DNA from: DAOTTX01 sp034437515
Lineage (GTDB): Bacteria; Chloroflexota; Anaerolineae; Aggregatilineales; Phototrophicaceae
NCBI GenBank assembly: GCA_034437515.1
Contig: DAOTTX010000372.1
Location: 99,986-163,985, forward strand
Direction: 5' to 3'
Length of the DNA stretch: 64,000 nt
Shown here: positions 53,098 to 61,621 of the stretch, one piece after another
Position numbering within the stretch: the first letter of the stretch is position 1
Layout: the number at the start of each line of letters is the position of its first letter
Notes under the pieces: generated by a model
Seen by the model: only the letters and a program-made list of their open reading frames with translations
What the model was told of the DNA's origin: nothing
Databases searched by the model: none
Position numbers and translations under genes: made by a program

Positions 53098-53545
53098 GTG
53101 CCGTCCGGCAGGCGGGGCAATGGTCAACGGTCATCGCATAGGTCAGGTCACATTTTGGGCAAACGCGCCGCTCATCACCCGCTGCCATCCGCACCACGTT
53201 GAACGCAATGTCACGGTCTAGCTTTTCCGCCGTCAAATCACCGATGACGTATTCGACCGGCGTGCCCATATCCAATTTTGCCTTCACTTTATTCAACAAC
53301 TGATTGACGTCCTGAGTCTCACGTTTGGGCTTATACGCGAGAACGTCAATGTTATAACTCATGCCGCAGTGCTGGCACTCGATGAACTCCCCACCATCCC
53401 CCATCGGGAAGATCGGAATGAAATAGAGCGCGAAATAGTTCTTACCACGTTTGTGCTCGTAAGGACGCGGTTTTTGACAATGCGGACAGAAAAAATCGCC
53501 CACCTCGACCGTCCGATACCGTGCGCGTGTCCCGAAGATAATCAT
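53090..53545 (-). CDS. Zinc-ribbon protein (zinc_ribbon_15-like)
   Basis: A 151-residue protein from the ATG at 53545; the open frame to 53689 is a shadow of aroB. It begins MIIFGTRARYRTVEVGDFFC and carries two CxxC pairs (CPHC; CQHC) around a hydrophobic YFALYFIPIFPMG segment, the pattern of small zinc-ribbon proteins of unknown function, then a helical region and a second ribbon near the C-terminus (CPKC; CPAC). It follows aroB by 32 bases as the last gene of the aro transcript. Confidence 0.8.
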   Translation of the reverse strand: MIIFGTRARYRTVEVGDFFCPHCQKPRPYEHKRGKNYFALYFIPIFPMGDGGEFIECQHCGMSYNIDVLAYKPKRETQDVNQLLNKVKAKLDMGTPVEYVIGDLTAEKLDRDIAFNVVRMAAGDERRVCPKCDLTYAMTVDHCPACRTALS

Positions 53546-53577
53546 AAGATTGCAACCTTGACCACACTTACAGAGGT

Positions 53578-54603
53578 TTACCGCATCTCTTCTAACACCG
53601 CCAACACCGATTCGTTGTCCACATCCTCTATAACTGCCGGACGTCCCACATCGTGCAAAAGCACAAAACGCGAGATTCCGTCCTTCCATTTCTTGTCTGT
53701 GCGCATAGCTGCCAGTAACGCCGCCGGGTCGAGGCCGTCCGTTTGACGCGGCAAGCCGACCGCTTGCAGGATCGAGTCTACCCGTTCGACCAGCGCCACA
53801 TCACACATCCCCAGGCGATGCGAGAGCTTCGCCGCCGCCAATAGGCCGACCCCGACCGCCGCGCCATGTGGCACCGCGTACTGAGTGACCTGTTCGATAG
53901 CGTGCGCGAACGTGTGCCCCAGATTGAGATGCATCCGCTCGCCCTGCTCAAACGGATCACGCTGCACCACATCGACCTTGACCTGCACCGCCCGTGTGAC
54001 CAGTTTCTCGGCATGGTCGCGTGCCCATAACACCGGGTCGAGCAGCGCAGGGTCGGCGATCAAGCCGTGTTTGACCACTTCAGCCATACCGTTGCGCCAT
54101 TCCTCGTCAGGCAGCGTACCCAGCACATCCGGGTCGATCAACACGATCTCCGGCTGTTTGAACGCGCCGATCAAATTTTTCCCCTGCGGCACATCCACGC
54201 CGACCTTGCCGCCAACACTGCTATCGACCATCGCCAGCAAGCTCGTCGGCACCTGTACCAGATCGACACCGCGCATATAGGTCGCCGCCACGAAACCCGC
54301 CATATCACCGATGACGCCGCCGCCTAATGCGATTACGGTCGTTTTACGATCCGCACCGGCCTCGATCATCTGTACGTAGAGATCGCGCACGGTATCGAGA
54401 TTTTTGTATAGTTCGCCATCGGGCGCGGAAAGCAGCGGGACGCCTAATGCAGCGGCGAACGTCTCACCGTGCAGCGGGACGATGGTCTCGTTCGTTATCA
54501 CCACCGACCGCCCCGTTGAAGTCGCCGCATACTGGCTCAATAGCCCTCGCTGAATGACAATCGGATAGGCACCATCCGGCGATGTTACGTTGATTCGCGC
54601 CAT
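53578..54603 (-). CDS. aroB: 3-dehydroquinate synthase
   Basis: A 341-residue NAD- and zinc-dependent enzyme, step 2 of the shikimate pathway. ALGGGVIGDMAGFVAATYMR binds NAD; QVPTSLLAMVDSSVGGKVGV and NGMAEVVKHGLI follow; NLGHTFAHAIEQ provides metal-ligand His residues. Its start overlaps the aroK end by 19 bases, so it is translationally coupled. Length is within the family range. Confidence 0.97.
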   Translation of the reverse strand: MARINVTSPDGAYPIVIQRGLLSQYAATSTGRSVVITNETIVPLHGETFAAALGVPLLSAPDGELYKNLDTVRDLYVQMIEAGADRKTTVIALGGGVIGDMAGFVAATYMRGVDLVQVPTSLLAMVDSSVGGKVGVDVPQGKNLIGAFKQPEIVLIDPDVLGTLPDEEWRNGMAEVVKHGLIADPALLDPVLWARDHAEKLVTRAVQVKVDVVQRDPFEQGERMHLNLGHTFAHAIEQVTQYAVPHGAAVGVGLLAAAKLSHRLGMCDVALVERVDSILQAVGLPRQTDGLDPAALLAAMRTDKKWKDGISRFVLLHDVGRPAVIEDVDNESVLAVLEEMR

Positions 54604-55088
54604 AGCGCGATGACCTCCTCCGCGACGGTTCGCGGTGCTTTACCGGTCGTTTCAATTTGATGTGTGATTTTGGCGTAAGCCGTCGCACGAGACGCCAGCA
54701 GATCACGCCAGTTCGCCGCCAGTGGTCGCCCTTCATGCTCATCTATGAGGCGCTGCTCGATGGTCAGCGGATCGGCGGTGAGGCACACCACAAACCCGGA
54801 CGCCTGCATCATCGCTAAGTTTGCCGGGTCAACCAGCAGACCGCCGCCCGTCGCAATGACTTGTTCTGACCCCGCCGCCAATGACTGAGCGACGACCGTT
54901 TCATAACGCCGAAAGGTCGCCTCACCCTGTGCGGCAAAAATCGCCGGAATTGACTTACCAAAACGATGCACAATCTCGTCATCCGTATCGACGAAGTGCC
55001 AGCCGATGTAATCCGCGACGATTTGCCCGACGGTCGTCTTGCCGGTGCCCATAAAACCACCCAGGATGATGTTGCGCTTATTCGCCAT
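54585..55088 (-). CDS. aroK: Shikimate kinase
   Basis: A 167-residue P-loop kinase, step 5 of the pathway. Walker A is GFMGTGKTTVG (residues 11-21), the shikimate-site DTDDEIV follows, then IFAAQGEATFRRYE and ATGGGLLVDPANL. The lid arginine lies in EGRPLAANWRDLL. It starts 5 bases after aroC and overlaps aroB. Confidence 0.96.
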   Translation of the reverse strand: MANKRNIILGGFMGTGKTTVGQIVADYIGWHFVDTDDEIVHRFGKSIPAIFAAQGEATFRRYETVVAQSLAAGSEQVIATGGGLLVDPANLAMMQASGFVVCLTADPLTIEQRLIDEHEGRPLAANWRDLLASRATAYAKITHQIETTGKAPRTVAEEVIALWREST

Positions 55089-55093
55089 TATCG

Positions 55094-56278
55094 CTACTCA
55101 TACCCAAAGTTCCACTGAGTGTTATCCATCGGTAAGTCTTCCAGGTTATTTTGGCGTAGCAGACCGAAGCGCGGTAGCATCTCATCGACACTATCACCGC
55201 CGAGCTTTTCGATGAGCGCCTCTGCCAACACGATGGCGAGCATGGCCTCGCCGACCGGCACCGCACGCGGTACCGCGCAGAAGTCGCTGCGCTCATAGGT
55301 CGTCGCCTCGACCTCCCCGGTGACGAGGTTGACCGACTCCGCGCCGCGTAACATGGTGCTAATCGGCTTCATCGCCACCCGTGCCACCACCGGGTCACCG
55401 GTCGTGATGCCGCCTTCCAATCCCCCGGCACGGTTGGTGCGCCGTCGTAGGTCACCATTTTCGCCCCGGTCGATCATATCGTGGACGTCGCTGCCGCGTT
55501 TGGTCGCGTTCTCAAAACCCGCGCCGATCTCCGCGCCTTTCATCGCCTGGATGCTGACCATCGCGCCGGCGATGCGTGCGTCCAACTTGCGATCCCAATG
55601 CACATGCGATCCCAACCCCGGCGGCACACCGACCGCAAATATCTCAAAGATGCCACCGAGTGTGTCCTTATCGATCTTCACCTGCCGGATGGCGGCACGC
55701 ATCTGTTCAGCGACTTCGGGATCAGGACAGCGGACATCGTTTTCTTCGTCCTCGGCGGCTTGGTACAACGCCAGATGATCGACCACATCCGGCAGTGTGG
55801 CCTTCACATCGCCGATCTGCACAACGTATCCGCCTAGCTCCACACCAAACTGTGACAGAAACTTCTTGCAAATGGCCCCCACCGCGACGCGCATAGTGGT
55901 TTCTCGTGCGGAGGCGCGTTCCAGCGAGAGGCGCAGTTCACGATAGCCGTACTTGATCGCGCCGGTCAGATCAGCGTGACCGGGACGCGGGGTGGTCATC
56001 GGTTCGATCTGCTTTTCCTTCCAATTTTTGAAGTCGCGATTCTCTACGATCAGCGCAATCGGCCCGCCGGTGGTCATGCCGTTCATCACCCCGGCGGTGA
56101 TGCGTACATTGTCCTTCTCAATCTGCATCCGTCCACCAGAGCCGTACCCTTTTTGACGGCGGCGCAGTTCTTTGTTGATGTCTTCGGGGTCAAGCGGTAG
56201 ACCAGCGGGCATCCCTTCCAGGATCGCCGTCAGCATCGGCCCGTGACTTTCCCCGGCTGTGAAAAAACGTAGCATCAT
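55094..56278 (-). CDS. aroC: Chorismate synthase
   Basis: A 394-residue FMN-dependent enzyme, step 7 of the pathway. RFFTAGESHGPMLTAILEGM, RRQKGYGSGGRMQIEKD, PRPGHADLTGAIKYGYRELR, ERASARETTMRVAVGAI and the C-terminal RSDFCAVPRAVPVGEAMLAI are canonical. It lies 44 bases after the GNAT gene and 5 before aroK. It is of the longer (about 390-residue) type seen in monoderm phyla. Confidence 0.97.
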   Translation of the reverse strand: MMLRFFTAGESHGPMLTAILEGMPAGLPLDPEDINKELRRRQKGYGSGGRMQIEKDNVRITAGVMNGMTTGGPIALIVENRDFKNWKEKQIEPMTTPRPGHADLTGAIKYGYRELRLSLERASARETTMRVAVGAICKKFLSQFGVELGGYVVQIGDVKATLPDVVDHLALYQAAEDEENDVRCPDPEVAEQMRAAIRQVKIDKDTLGGIFEIFAVGVPPGLGSHVHWDRKLDARIAGAMVSIQAMKGAEIGAGFENATKRGSDVHDMIDRGENGDLRRRTNRAGGLEGGITTGDPVVARVAMKPISTMLRGAESVNLVTGEVEATTYERSDFCAVPRAVPVGEAMLAIVLAEALIEKLGGDSVDEMLPRFGLLRQNNLEDLPMDNTQWNFGYE

Positions 56279-56322
56279 TTATCCTTAACTTGATCTCTGT
56301 AACTCGTAAAACACACACAATT

Positions 56323-56814
56323 CTAATCTAGAATCTTTTCCATATGAACTTGGAACGGCTTGAAACCGAGACGTTCATAGAACGCAATCGCGCGTTCGTT
56401 AAATGCCCATACCGTCAGTGTCACCCGCTGAATACCTTCTTCGCGTGCCAGCACATACACCTGTTCCATCAATGCTTCACCGACACCCTGACTGCGATAA
56501 TCTGGCTCTACCGAGATGTTGTCTACGACAATATGTTCCCCTGGATGAGCAAACGGATTCTCCGGTCGCTTCGAGATAAGAGTCGTTGCGTATCCAACGG
56601 GCAGGCCATCGACTTCGGCAATAAGCGCCCTCCAATCTGGCTGATTAAGACGGTCACGCATGTGTACTATAAATTCATCGACGACAGGCGCTTTAAAAAT
56701 CTCCGGTCGTGCCTCGGTATGAATGACATGTACGGCGACATTAAGTCGAGCAAGGGTAGCCGCATTATCAACGGTCGCTTGCCGGATTTGGATCGTGCGC
56801 TCTTGGTTTGCCAT
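56323..56814 (-). CDS. GNAT-family N-acetyltransferase
   Basis: A 163-residue acyl-CoA transferase. The conserved motif is IVVDNISVEPDYRSQGVGEA followed by LMEQVYVLAREEGI, with the acetyl-CoA loop RSQGVG, and ends with AFNERAIAFYERLGF. The substrate is unknown. It sits between aroE and aroC with ordinary gaps (24 and 44 bases), so it is transcribed with the pathway, but nothing shows a role in it. Confidence 0.92.
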   Translation of the reverse strand: MANQERTIQIRQATVDNAATLARLNVAVHVIHTEARPEIFKAPVVDEFIVHMRDRLNQPDWRALIAEVDGLPVGYATTLISKRPENPFAHPGEHIVVDNISVEPDYRSQGVGEALMEQVYVLAREEGIQRVTLTVWAFNERAIAFYERLGFKPFQVHMEKILD

Positions 56815-56838
56815 AGTCCGTCTCCGCGTCTTTTCTTG

Positions 56839-57672
56839 TTAATCTCGCTGGGCCAACGCCGCCCGCGCAGCATCAAACATCACATCGACCGGCGCTGCTT
56901 TGCCGGTAAAGATCTCGAAGGCCGCCGCCCCCTGCCGGGCCAGCATCCCCAACCCGCCGATAGCGCGTCCACCGGCGGCCTCACATTGCTCCATCAGCGC
57001 CGTCTTCGCCGGGCGATAGACCATATCATACACGGTCACACCCGCCGGGAACGGCACCCCGGCGATCCAGGCGGAGGCGTCTGTATCAGGCCACATCCCC
57101 GCGCTGGTCGCGTTGACGATCAGGTTGACCTTATGTTCGACGGCCTCATCTAACGTCAGCACACGCACATCACGGATGCCGGACGATAACGTCAGGTCAG
57201 CCAGCATCTTCTGTGCGCGTTCGCGCGTGCGGTTGACGACGGTCACAGTTGCACCCTCACGCTTTAACCCATAGACCGCCGCCCGTGCCGCGCCACCCGC
57301 CCCCAACACCAGCGCAGCCGTACCGACCAGCGTCACATCGTGCGCTTTCAGGTCGTCAATAAAGCCGGTGACGTCGGTGTTGGTGCCCAACATATCCGTG
57401 AAGCGCACCGTGTTCACCGCACCGACTGCACGCGCGATCTCGTCCGGCTTGACGTAGCCCATGATTGTCTCTTTATGTGGCACAGTGACGTTGACGCCGA
57501 TGTACCCGTGTCGCATCGGCTCACGCAGACCCAGATGCCCAATATCCGGCGGGATCGCCATCGTATCGTATTCCCAGTCATCCATACCAAGCGTCTTATA
57601 GGCCGCGTTGTGCATCACCGGGCTGAGGCTGTGCTCTACAGGCCAACCGATTAAACCTACCCTGCTCGACAT
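56839..57672 (-). CDS. aroE: Shikimate dehydrogenase
   Basis: A 277-residue NADP-dependent enzyme, step 4 of the pathway. The start is the ATG at 57672 with GAGGAG upstream; the open frame to 57762 is not used. GWPVEHSLSPVMHNAAYKTL has the shikimate-binding SLS, NVTVPHKETIMGYV contains the catalytic Lys, and VLGAGGAARAAVYGLKREGA with VVNRTRERAQ binds NADP. It begins one base after the aroA stop. Confidence 0.96.
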   Translation of the reverse strand: MSSRVGLIGWPVEHSLSPVMHNAAYKTLGMDDWEYDTMAIPPDIGHLGLREPMRHGYIGVNVTVPHKETIMGYVKPDEIARAVGAVNTVRFTDMLGTNTDVTGFIDDLKAHDVTLVGTAALVLGAGGAARAAVYGLKREGATVTVVNRTRERAQKMLADLTLSSGIRDVRVLTLDEAVEHKVNLIVNATSAGMWPDTDASAWIAGVPFPAGVTVYDMVYRPAKTALMEQCEAAGGRAIGGLGMLARQGAAAFEIFTGKAAPVDVMFDAARAALAQRD

Positions 57673-57673
57673 A

Positions 57674-58978
57674 TCAACTCCTCGTATCTTCGACCAGGCG
57701 ACCACCAAGCCGCGCCAGCGTCTCTGCAAAGCCGGGGAAAGAATCGCCGGTACACGTCGCATCGGTGACCATCACTCCCTCTGCGGTGACCAACCCGGCG
57801 ACGGCGAGACTCATCGCTACCCGGTGATCGTCGTGACCGTCCACCGTCGCGCCGACTAATTCTTGCCGGCCACTGATGCGAAAGCCGTCGTCCGTCTCGG
57901 TGATCGCCGCGCCGAGTTTACGTAGTTCGGCGCTCATCACGGCGATTCGATCTGTCTCTTTAACGCGCAGTTCAGCAGCATCGCGCACAATAGTTTCACC
58001 CTCGGCACACAGCGCGGCGACCATCAACACCGGGAACTCGTCGATCATCCGCACAACGGTATCACCGGCAACGGTCACACCATGCAGCACGCTCGACCGC
58101 ACCTGAATATCCCCGACCGGCTCCCCGGCCTCGGTGCCGGTCGGCGTCACCGTAATGTCCGCACCCATCTCGAGCAGCACATCGAGCAGACCGGTGCGGG
58201 TGTCATTGAGGTTGACATGCGTGATCGTCACATCGCTTTCAGGCAGAACACAGGCCGCGACCAGCAAAAACGCCGCCGAACTGAAGTCACCCGGCACAGT
58301 GATGTCGAGCGGTTGCAGTTCGCCGCCAGGCTCAAGCGTGACCCGATTCCCATCGACGGTAACGTGCGCACCCATCGCGGCGAGCATCCGCTCGGTATGG
58401 TCACGGGCCGGGCCGGGTTCAACGATGATCGTTTCGCCCTCAGCGAACAACCCCGCCAGCAGCACCGCGCTCTTGACCTGCGCCGAGGCAACCGGCAGCG
58501 CGTACTCGATCCCGCGTAGTGTCGCTGGCGTAATCGCCATTGGTGCGCGGTTGTCGGTCGCGCTGATCTGCGCGCCCATCTGCGCCAGCGGTGTGGTGAT
58601 GCGTTTCATCGGTCGCCGCCGGAGCTGCTCACTGCCATCCAACACCGAGGGGAACGGCTGCCCTGCCATAATCCCTGCCAGCAGACGAATACCCGTCCCC
58701 GCATTGACCAGATCAAGCGGCCCAGCCGGTGGTTGTAGTCCCCCACCATGAATAGTCAAAGTGTGTAAATCTTCGCGGTCTACACGCACGCCAAGCGCCT
58801 GCACCGCCGCCAGAGATGCCTCAGTATCTCCAGCGGCAAGCCAATCCCGCACCTGTGACCTGCCCTTCGCCAGCATTCCCAACAACACCGCCCGGTGCGA
58901 AATCGACTTATCACCGGGGACGGTCGTCTCACCCCGCAACCCGGCCCCCGGACGTACAATTAACTGATCTTCACTCAC
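57674..58978 (-). CDS. aroA: 3-phosphoshikimate 1-carboxyvinyltransferase (EPSP synthase)
   Basis: A 434-residue enzyme, step 6 of the pathway. I set the start at the GTG at 58978 because the near-perfect ribosome site GGAGGTGATT (58990-58981) is correctly spaced; the frame open to 59068 adds a non-conserved extension. PGDKSISHRAVLLGMLAKGR, NAGTGIRLLAGIMAG, VKETDRIAVMSAELRKLGA and HDDHRVAMSLAVAGLV are canonical. Whether it is of the glyphosate-sensitive or tolerant class cannot be judged from inspection. Confidence 0.96.
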   Translation of the reverse strand: MSEDQLIVRPGAGLRGETTVPGDKSISHRAVLLGMLAKGRSQVRDWLAAGDTEASLAAVQALGVRVDREDLHTLTIHGGGLQPPAGPLDLVNAGTGIRLLAGIMAGQPFPSVLDGSEQLRRRPMKRITTPLAQMGAQISATDNRAPMAITPATLRGIEYALPVASAQVKSAVLLAGLFAEGETIIVEPGPARDHTERMLAAMGAHVTVDGNRVTLEPGGELQPLDITVPGDFSSAAFLLVAACVLPESDVTITHVNLNDTRTGLLDVLLEMGADITVTPTGTEAGEPVGDIQVRSSVLHGVTVAGDTVVRMIDEFPVLMVAALCAEGETIVRDAAELRVKETDRIAVMSAELRKLGAAITETDDGFRISGRQELVGATVDGHDDHRVAMSLAVAGLVTAEGVMVTDATCTGDSFPGFAETLARLGGRLVEDTRS

Positions 58979-59113
58979 ACAATCACCTCCAAAACCTCTC
59001 ATAGATAAAACAAGAGAACGTTCATAATTCGTAGGAACAACTCCAATTGGTTTGTCCATAAAAAGCATACGTTATTCTCCGGCTAAAAGCTGACCGCTGA
59101 TAGCGAAGCTCAC

Positions 59114-59995
59114 TCATTTCTTCAGGTAATGCTTTTCCCACATCAGACGTTTCTCTCGCAACGGCTTGAGCGAGTCGGCAAGATGACCTTCATCACGCGA
59201 GATAATCATCGTTTCCAACAGAGCGAGTTGCACCCGAAATTGAGCCAATAATTCGGTGATGGCCTGCCGGTTGGTGCTGGTGATGTCGCTCATCATGCGG
59301 ATGTCGCTGCCCATCAAGCGTGACATATCCCGAAAGCCACCCGCCGCCAAGCGCCACACCGCCTCATCATGGTCAGCTTCGCGGGTCACGGTCGCCATCA
59401 ACGCCGCACTGAGCAGATAGGGCAGATGACTGATGGTCGCAACCACGCGGTCGTGACGTTCGGCGTTCATCTCAATCGGCAGCGCACCGAGCTTCTCGAC
59501 GAAAGCCAGCGCCCGTAAGCGTGTCGCCGGGGTGCTGCGCCGTGTCTCGCAAATCACAAACGGCGCACCCTGATAGAGTTCGGAGTCACTGGCTTCGATG
59601 CCGCTGCGCGCTTTGCCCGTCATCGGGTGTCCACCAATGGCATGAATGCCTATCGGTAGCTTGCCCATCGCCGTACAAATGTCCGCTTTGGTGCTGCCGA
59701 TGTCGATCAAAAATGTGTTTGAGCGCAAATACGACCCGATGCGATTCTCGACCAACTCCAACACCGCCCGCACCGGGGCCGCCAACACGACCGTATCCGC
59801 GTCTCGCACACCGGTTTTGAGGTCATCCGTCGCATCATCAACGATGCCGTGTTCGAGCGCATAAGTGCGGGTTTGCGGATTGGTATCCACCCCGATGATG
59901 CAATCCACATACGGGCGCATCGCTAACGCCATCGAACCACCCATCAAACCGAGGCCGACAACGGCTAAGCGTCTGCTGCTAAATCGATCTGTCAT
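59114..59995 (-). CDS. tyrA: Prephenate dehydrogenase
   Basis: A 293-residue NAD-dependent enzyme converting prephenate to 4-hydroxyphenylpyruvate, the tyrosine branch. I place the start at the ATG at 59995, one base after the aroF stop; an ATG at 60019 would overlap aroF. The Rossmann motif is VVGLGLMGGSMALAM, the catalytic region GIHAIGGHPMTGKARSGIEA, and VATISHLPYLLSAALMATV follows. No C-terminal ACT domain is present, so feedback on this enzyme is not predicted. Confidence 0.93.
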   Translation of the reverse strand: MTDRFSSRRLAVVGLGLMGGSMALAMRPYVDCIIGVDTNPQTRTYALEHGIVDDATDDLKTGVRDADTVVLAAPVRAVLELVENRIGSYLRSNTFLIDIGSTKADICTAMGKLPIGIHAIGGHPMTGKARSGIEASDSELYQGAPFVICETRRSTPATRLRALAFVEKLGALPIEMNAERHDRVVATISHLPYLLSAALMATVTREADHDEAVWRLAAGGFRDMSRLMGSDIRMMSDITSTNRQAITELLAQFRVQLALLETMIISRDEGHLADSLKPLREKRLMWEKHYLKK

Positions 59996-59996
59996 A

Positions 59997-61013
59997 CTAT
60001 GCCGTGCGTCCAACCGCATCCGCGACCTTACGGATGCTTTCCATCATCTCACGGAAGCCGCCATCGGTCAGGCTTTGCCGCCCGTCGCTCATGGCTTCTT
60101 CAGGGTTCATATGCACCTCAACGATCAAACCATCCGCGCCAGCGGCGACCGCCCCCAATGCCACTTTCTCCACATGCTCCCGCAAACCGACGGCGTGACT
60201 GGGATCAGCGACCACAGGCAGATGTGTCAGATGTTTGAGTACGGCAATGGCGTTCAGGTCGAACGTGTTGCGCGTGTATTTCTCAAAAGTACGGATGCCG
60301 CGCTCACACAGCATGACCTGATTGTTCCCATGACTCAGCACATATTCAGCCGCCATCAACAGATCTTCCATCGTGCTGCTCATCCCACGTTTGAGCAGTA
60401 CCGGGTGCTGGCTCTCCCCAACCGCGTTCAACAGCGTGAAGTTCTGCATATTGCGTGCGCCGACTTGCAACACATCAGCATATTTTGACACCAGCGGCAC
60501 CAATGTCGGGTCCATCACCTCGGTGACGATTGGCAGGCCGGTGACATCGCGTGCTTCTGCGAGCCACTGCAAGCCCTTCTCACCGTGCCCCTGGAAGCTG
60601 TACGGCGAGGTACGCGGCTTGTAAGCGCCGCCACGTAACGCCGTCGCCCCGGCCTCTTTGACCGCGCAGGCCGTCTCGATGATCTGCTCACGGTTCTCCA
60701 CACTGCAAGGCCCGGCGATGACCAGCACCTTCTTACCACCCATATGATTACCGTTCAGCGGCACCAGCGAGTCAAGCGGGTGCATTTCCCGGCTGGCGAG
60801 CTTGTAAGGCACAGAGACGCGCATGACCTTTTCTACGCCGTTCATCAGTTCATAGTCTTCTTGCTTGAAGGGTGTTGCGCTTTCCCCCACCACACCGACC
60901 AGCGTATGCCGTTCACCTTCGGCGAGATGTGGTCTGTACCCATCATCTTCGATGCGGGCGATCACATCACCCACCTGCTTTGCACTTGCTTTCGGCTGCA
61001 TCATGACGATCAT
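59997..61013 (-). CDS. aroF: 3-deoxy-7-phosphoheptulonate (DAHP) synthase with N-terminal regulatory domain
   Basis: A 338-residue enzyme, first step of aromatic synthesis. Residues 1-70 form a ferredoxin-like domain (MIVMMQPKASAKQVGDVIAR, ERHTLVGVVGES) as in Thermotoga-type DAHP synthase, where Tyr/Phe act as inhibitors. The TIM barrel contains IAGPCSVENREQIIETA, LRGGAYKPRTSPYSFQGHGE, LQVGARNMQNFTLLNAVGES and VVADPSHAVGLREHVEKVAL. It overlaps aroH by 4 bases. Confidence 0.96.
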   Translation of the reverse strand: MIVMMQPKASAKQVGDVIARIEDDGYRPHLAEGERHTLVGVVGESATPFKQEDYELMNGVEKVMRVSVPYKLASREMHPLDSLVPLNGNHMGGKKVLVIAGPCSVENREQIIETACAVKEAGATALRGGAYKPRTSPYSFQGHGEKGLQWLAEARDVTGLPIVTEVMDPTLVPLVSKYADVLQVGARNMQNFTLLNAVGESQHPVLLKRGMSSTMEDLLMAAEYVLSHGNNQVMLCERGIRTFEKYTRNTFDLNAIAVLKHLTHLPVVADPSHAVGLREHVEKVALGAVAAGADGLIVEVHMNPEEAMSDGRQSLTDGGFREMMESIRKVADAVGRTA

Positions 61014-61417
61014 TTTTCAACTGGCTCCTTATTTAAAACAACTTTATTCTTTGGGTAAAAAAAATCAGGGCGTAACTTCTCCGCACCATTCATGTACACA
61101 TGTACGATTTCATCCAGCGTTTTCGGCGTGTTCCAATGCATCAACACACGGATGCACCGTCGCAACCCATTGGGGTTATCCATCTCCTGCATCCCCATTA
61201 AGGCGGTGCGCGTCCAACCGATGAGCCGGGCGGCCTTCGCCGGGTAAGCGGCGGTCAGGTCGGGTGTGGTCGTAAACGTCACACTGGCGACGTGTTCCTC
61301 ATCAATGGCATTTTCATGGATCATCGCACGTAGCAGTTCTTCCGTCGCGGTGACGATCAACTCCGCATCATCTTCAGGGACGGTGGTCGCCCCCCGTACC
61401 CCTCGAACTATCATCAT
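61010..61417 (-). CDS. aroH: Chorismate mutase, AroH class
   Basis: A 135-residue trimeric-type chorismate mutase: VRGVRGATTVPEDDAELIVT, VASVTFTTTPDLTAAYPAKA and GWTRTALMGMQEMDNPNGLR with the active-site residues of the Bacillus AroH class. It converts chorismate to prephenate. It is the first structural gene after the attenuator-like leader, 23 bases beyond its T tract, with AGGGAG upstream of the ATG pair at 61417 and 61414. Confidence 0.96.
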   Translation of the reverse strand: MMIVRGVRGATTVPEDDAELIVTATEELLRAMIHENAIDEEHVASVTFTTTPDLTAAYPAKAARLIGWTRTALMGMQEMDNPNGLRRCIRVLMHWNTPKTLDEIVHVYMNGAEKLRPDFFYPKNKVVLNKEPVEK

Positions 61418-61440
61418 GCCTTACTCCCTATATAGCGCCT

Positions 61441-61476
61441 ATAAAACAAAAAGCGCAGGGCGTTTGCCCTGCGCTT
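61441..61476 (-). terminator. Intrinsic terminator (attenuator) before aroH
   Basis: On the minus strand AAGCGCAGGGC (61476-61466) pairs with GCCCTGCGCTT (61461-61451) over 11 bp with a 4-base AAAC loop, followed by TTTTTGTTTTAT. It lies between the aro promoter and aroH, so it would end transcription prematurely unless an alternative structure forms. Confidence 0.93.
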
Positions 61477-61527
61477 GGATTAACAAAATCGATTCTGGTC
61501 GATTAGGGAGAACTGCGCACAAACACC
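61459..61527 (-). promoter_or_regulatory. Antiterminator pairing of the aro leader
   Basis: GGTGTTTGTGCGC (61527-61515) can pair with GCGCAGGGCAAACGCC (61474-61459) over 13 bp with a GGG bulge and one G-U pair. This sequesters the upstream arm and loop of the terminator, so the two structures exclude each other. Confidence 0.7.
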
Positions 61528-61586
61528 TGACAGCTTTTTATGTCGTTCGTAAAATAATAAAAGCTGGTGTAGATGGTGTGTTGCAC
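61503..61586 (-). CDS. Phe/Tyr-rich leader peptide of the aro operon
   Basis: A 27-codon frame from a GTG at 61586 to TAA at 61505-61503. Its N-terminal part reads MQHTIYTSFYYF (Tyr6, Phe9, Tyr10, Tyr11, Phe12), with Phe22 further on and no Trp. The predicted transcript starts about 29 bases upstream. The aromatic codons lie inside the first hairpin and the stop just beyond the antiterminator arm, the placement expected for ribosome-mediated attenuation. The weak points are the GTG start and a poor ribosome site. It is too short for usual gene finders. Confidence 0.62.
   Translation of the reverse strand: MQHTIYTSFYYFTNDIKSCQVFVRSSP
61523..61570 (-). promoter_or_regulatory. Anti-antiterminator hairpin overlapping the aromatic codons
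   Basis: ACACC and AGCTTTTAT (61570-61557) pair with ATAAAAAGCT and AGGTGT (61541-61523) over about 14 bp with bulges. Its downstream arm contains GGTGT, the beginning of the antiterminator arm, and its upstream arm and loop contain the TTT TAT TAT TTT codons, so a ribosome stalled there would open it. Confidence 0.65.
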
Positions 61587-61621
61587 AAGTCTGCCCGTTT
61601 CTTTTTCCAACGTTATCGCAG

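Noticed and set aside
61441..61586. T-box riboswitch in front of aroH
   Set aside because: The antiterminator lacks the conserved T-box sequence (TGGNACCGCG-like) and no stem I with specifier loop is visible; the aromatic-codon frame and three-helix scheme explain the leader better.
61503..61586. Tryptophan-type (trpL) leader because trpA is adjacent
   Set aside because: The frame contains no Trp codon, and trpA lies upstream of the promoter, not downstream of the terminator.
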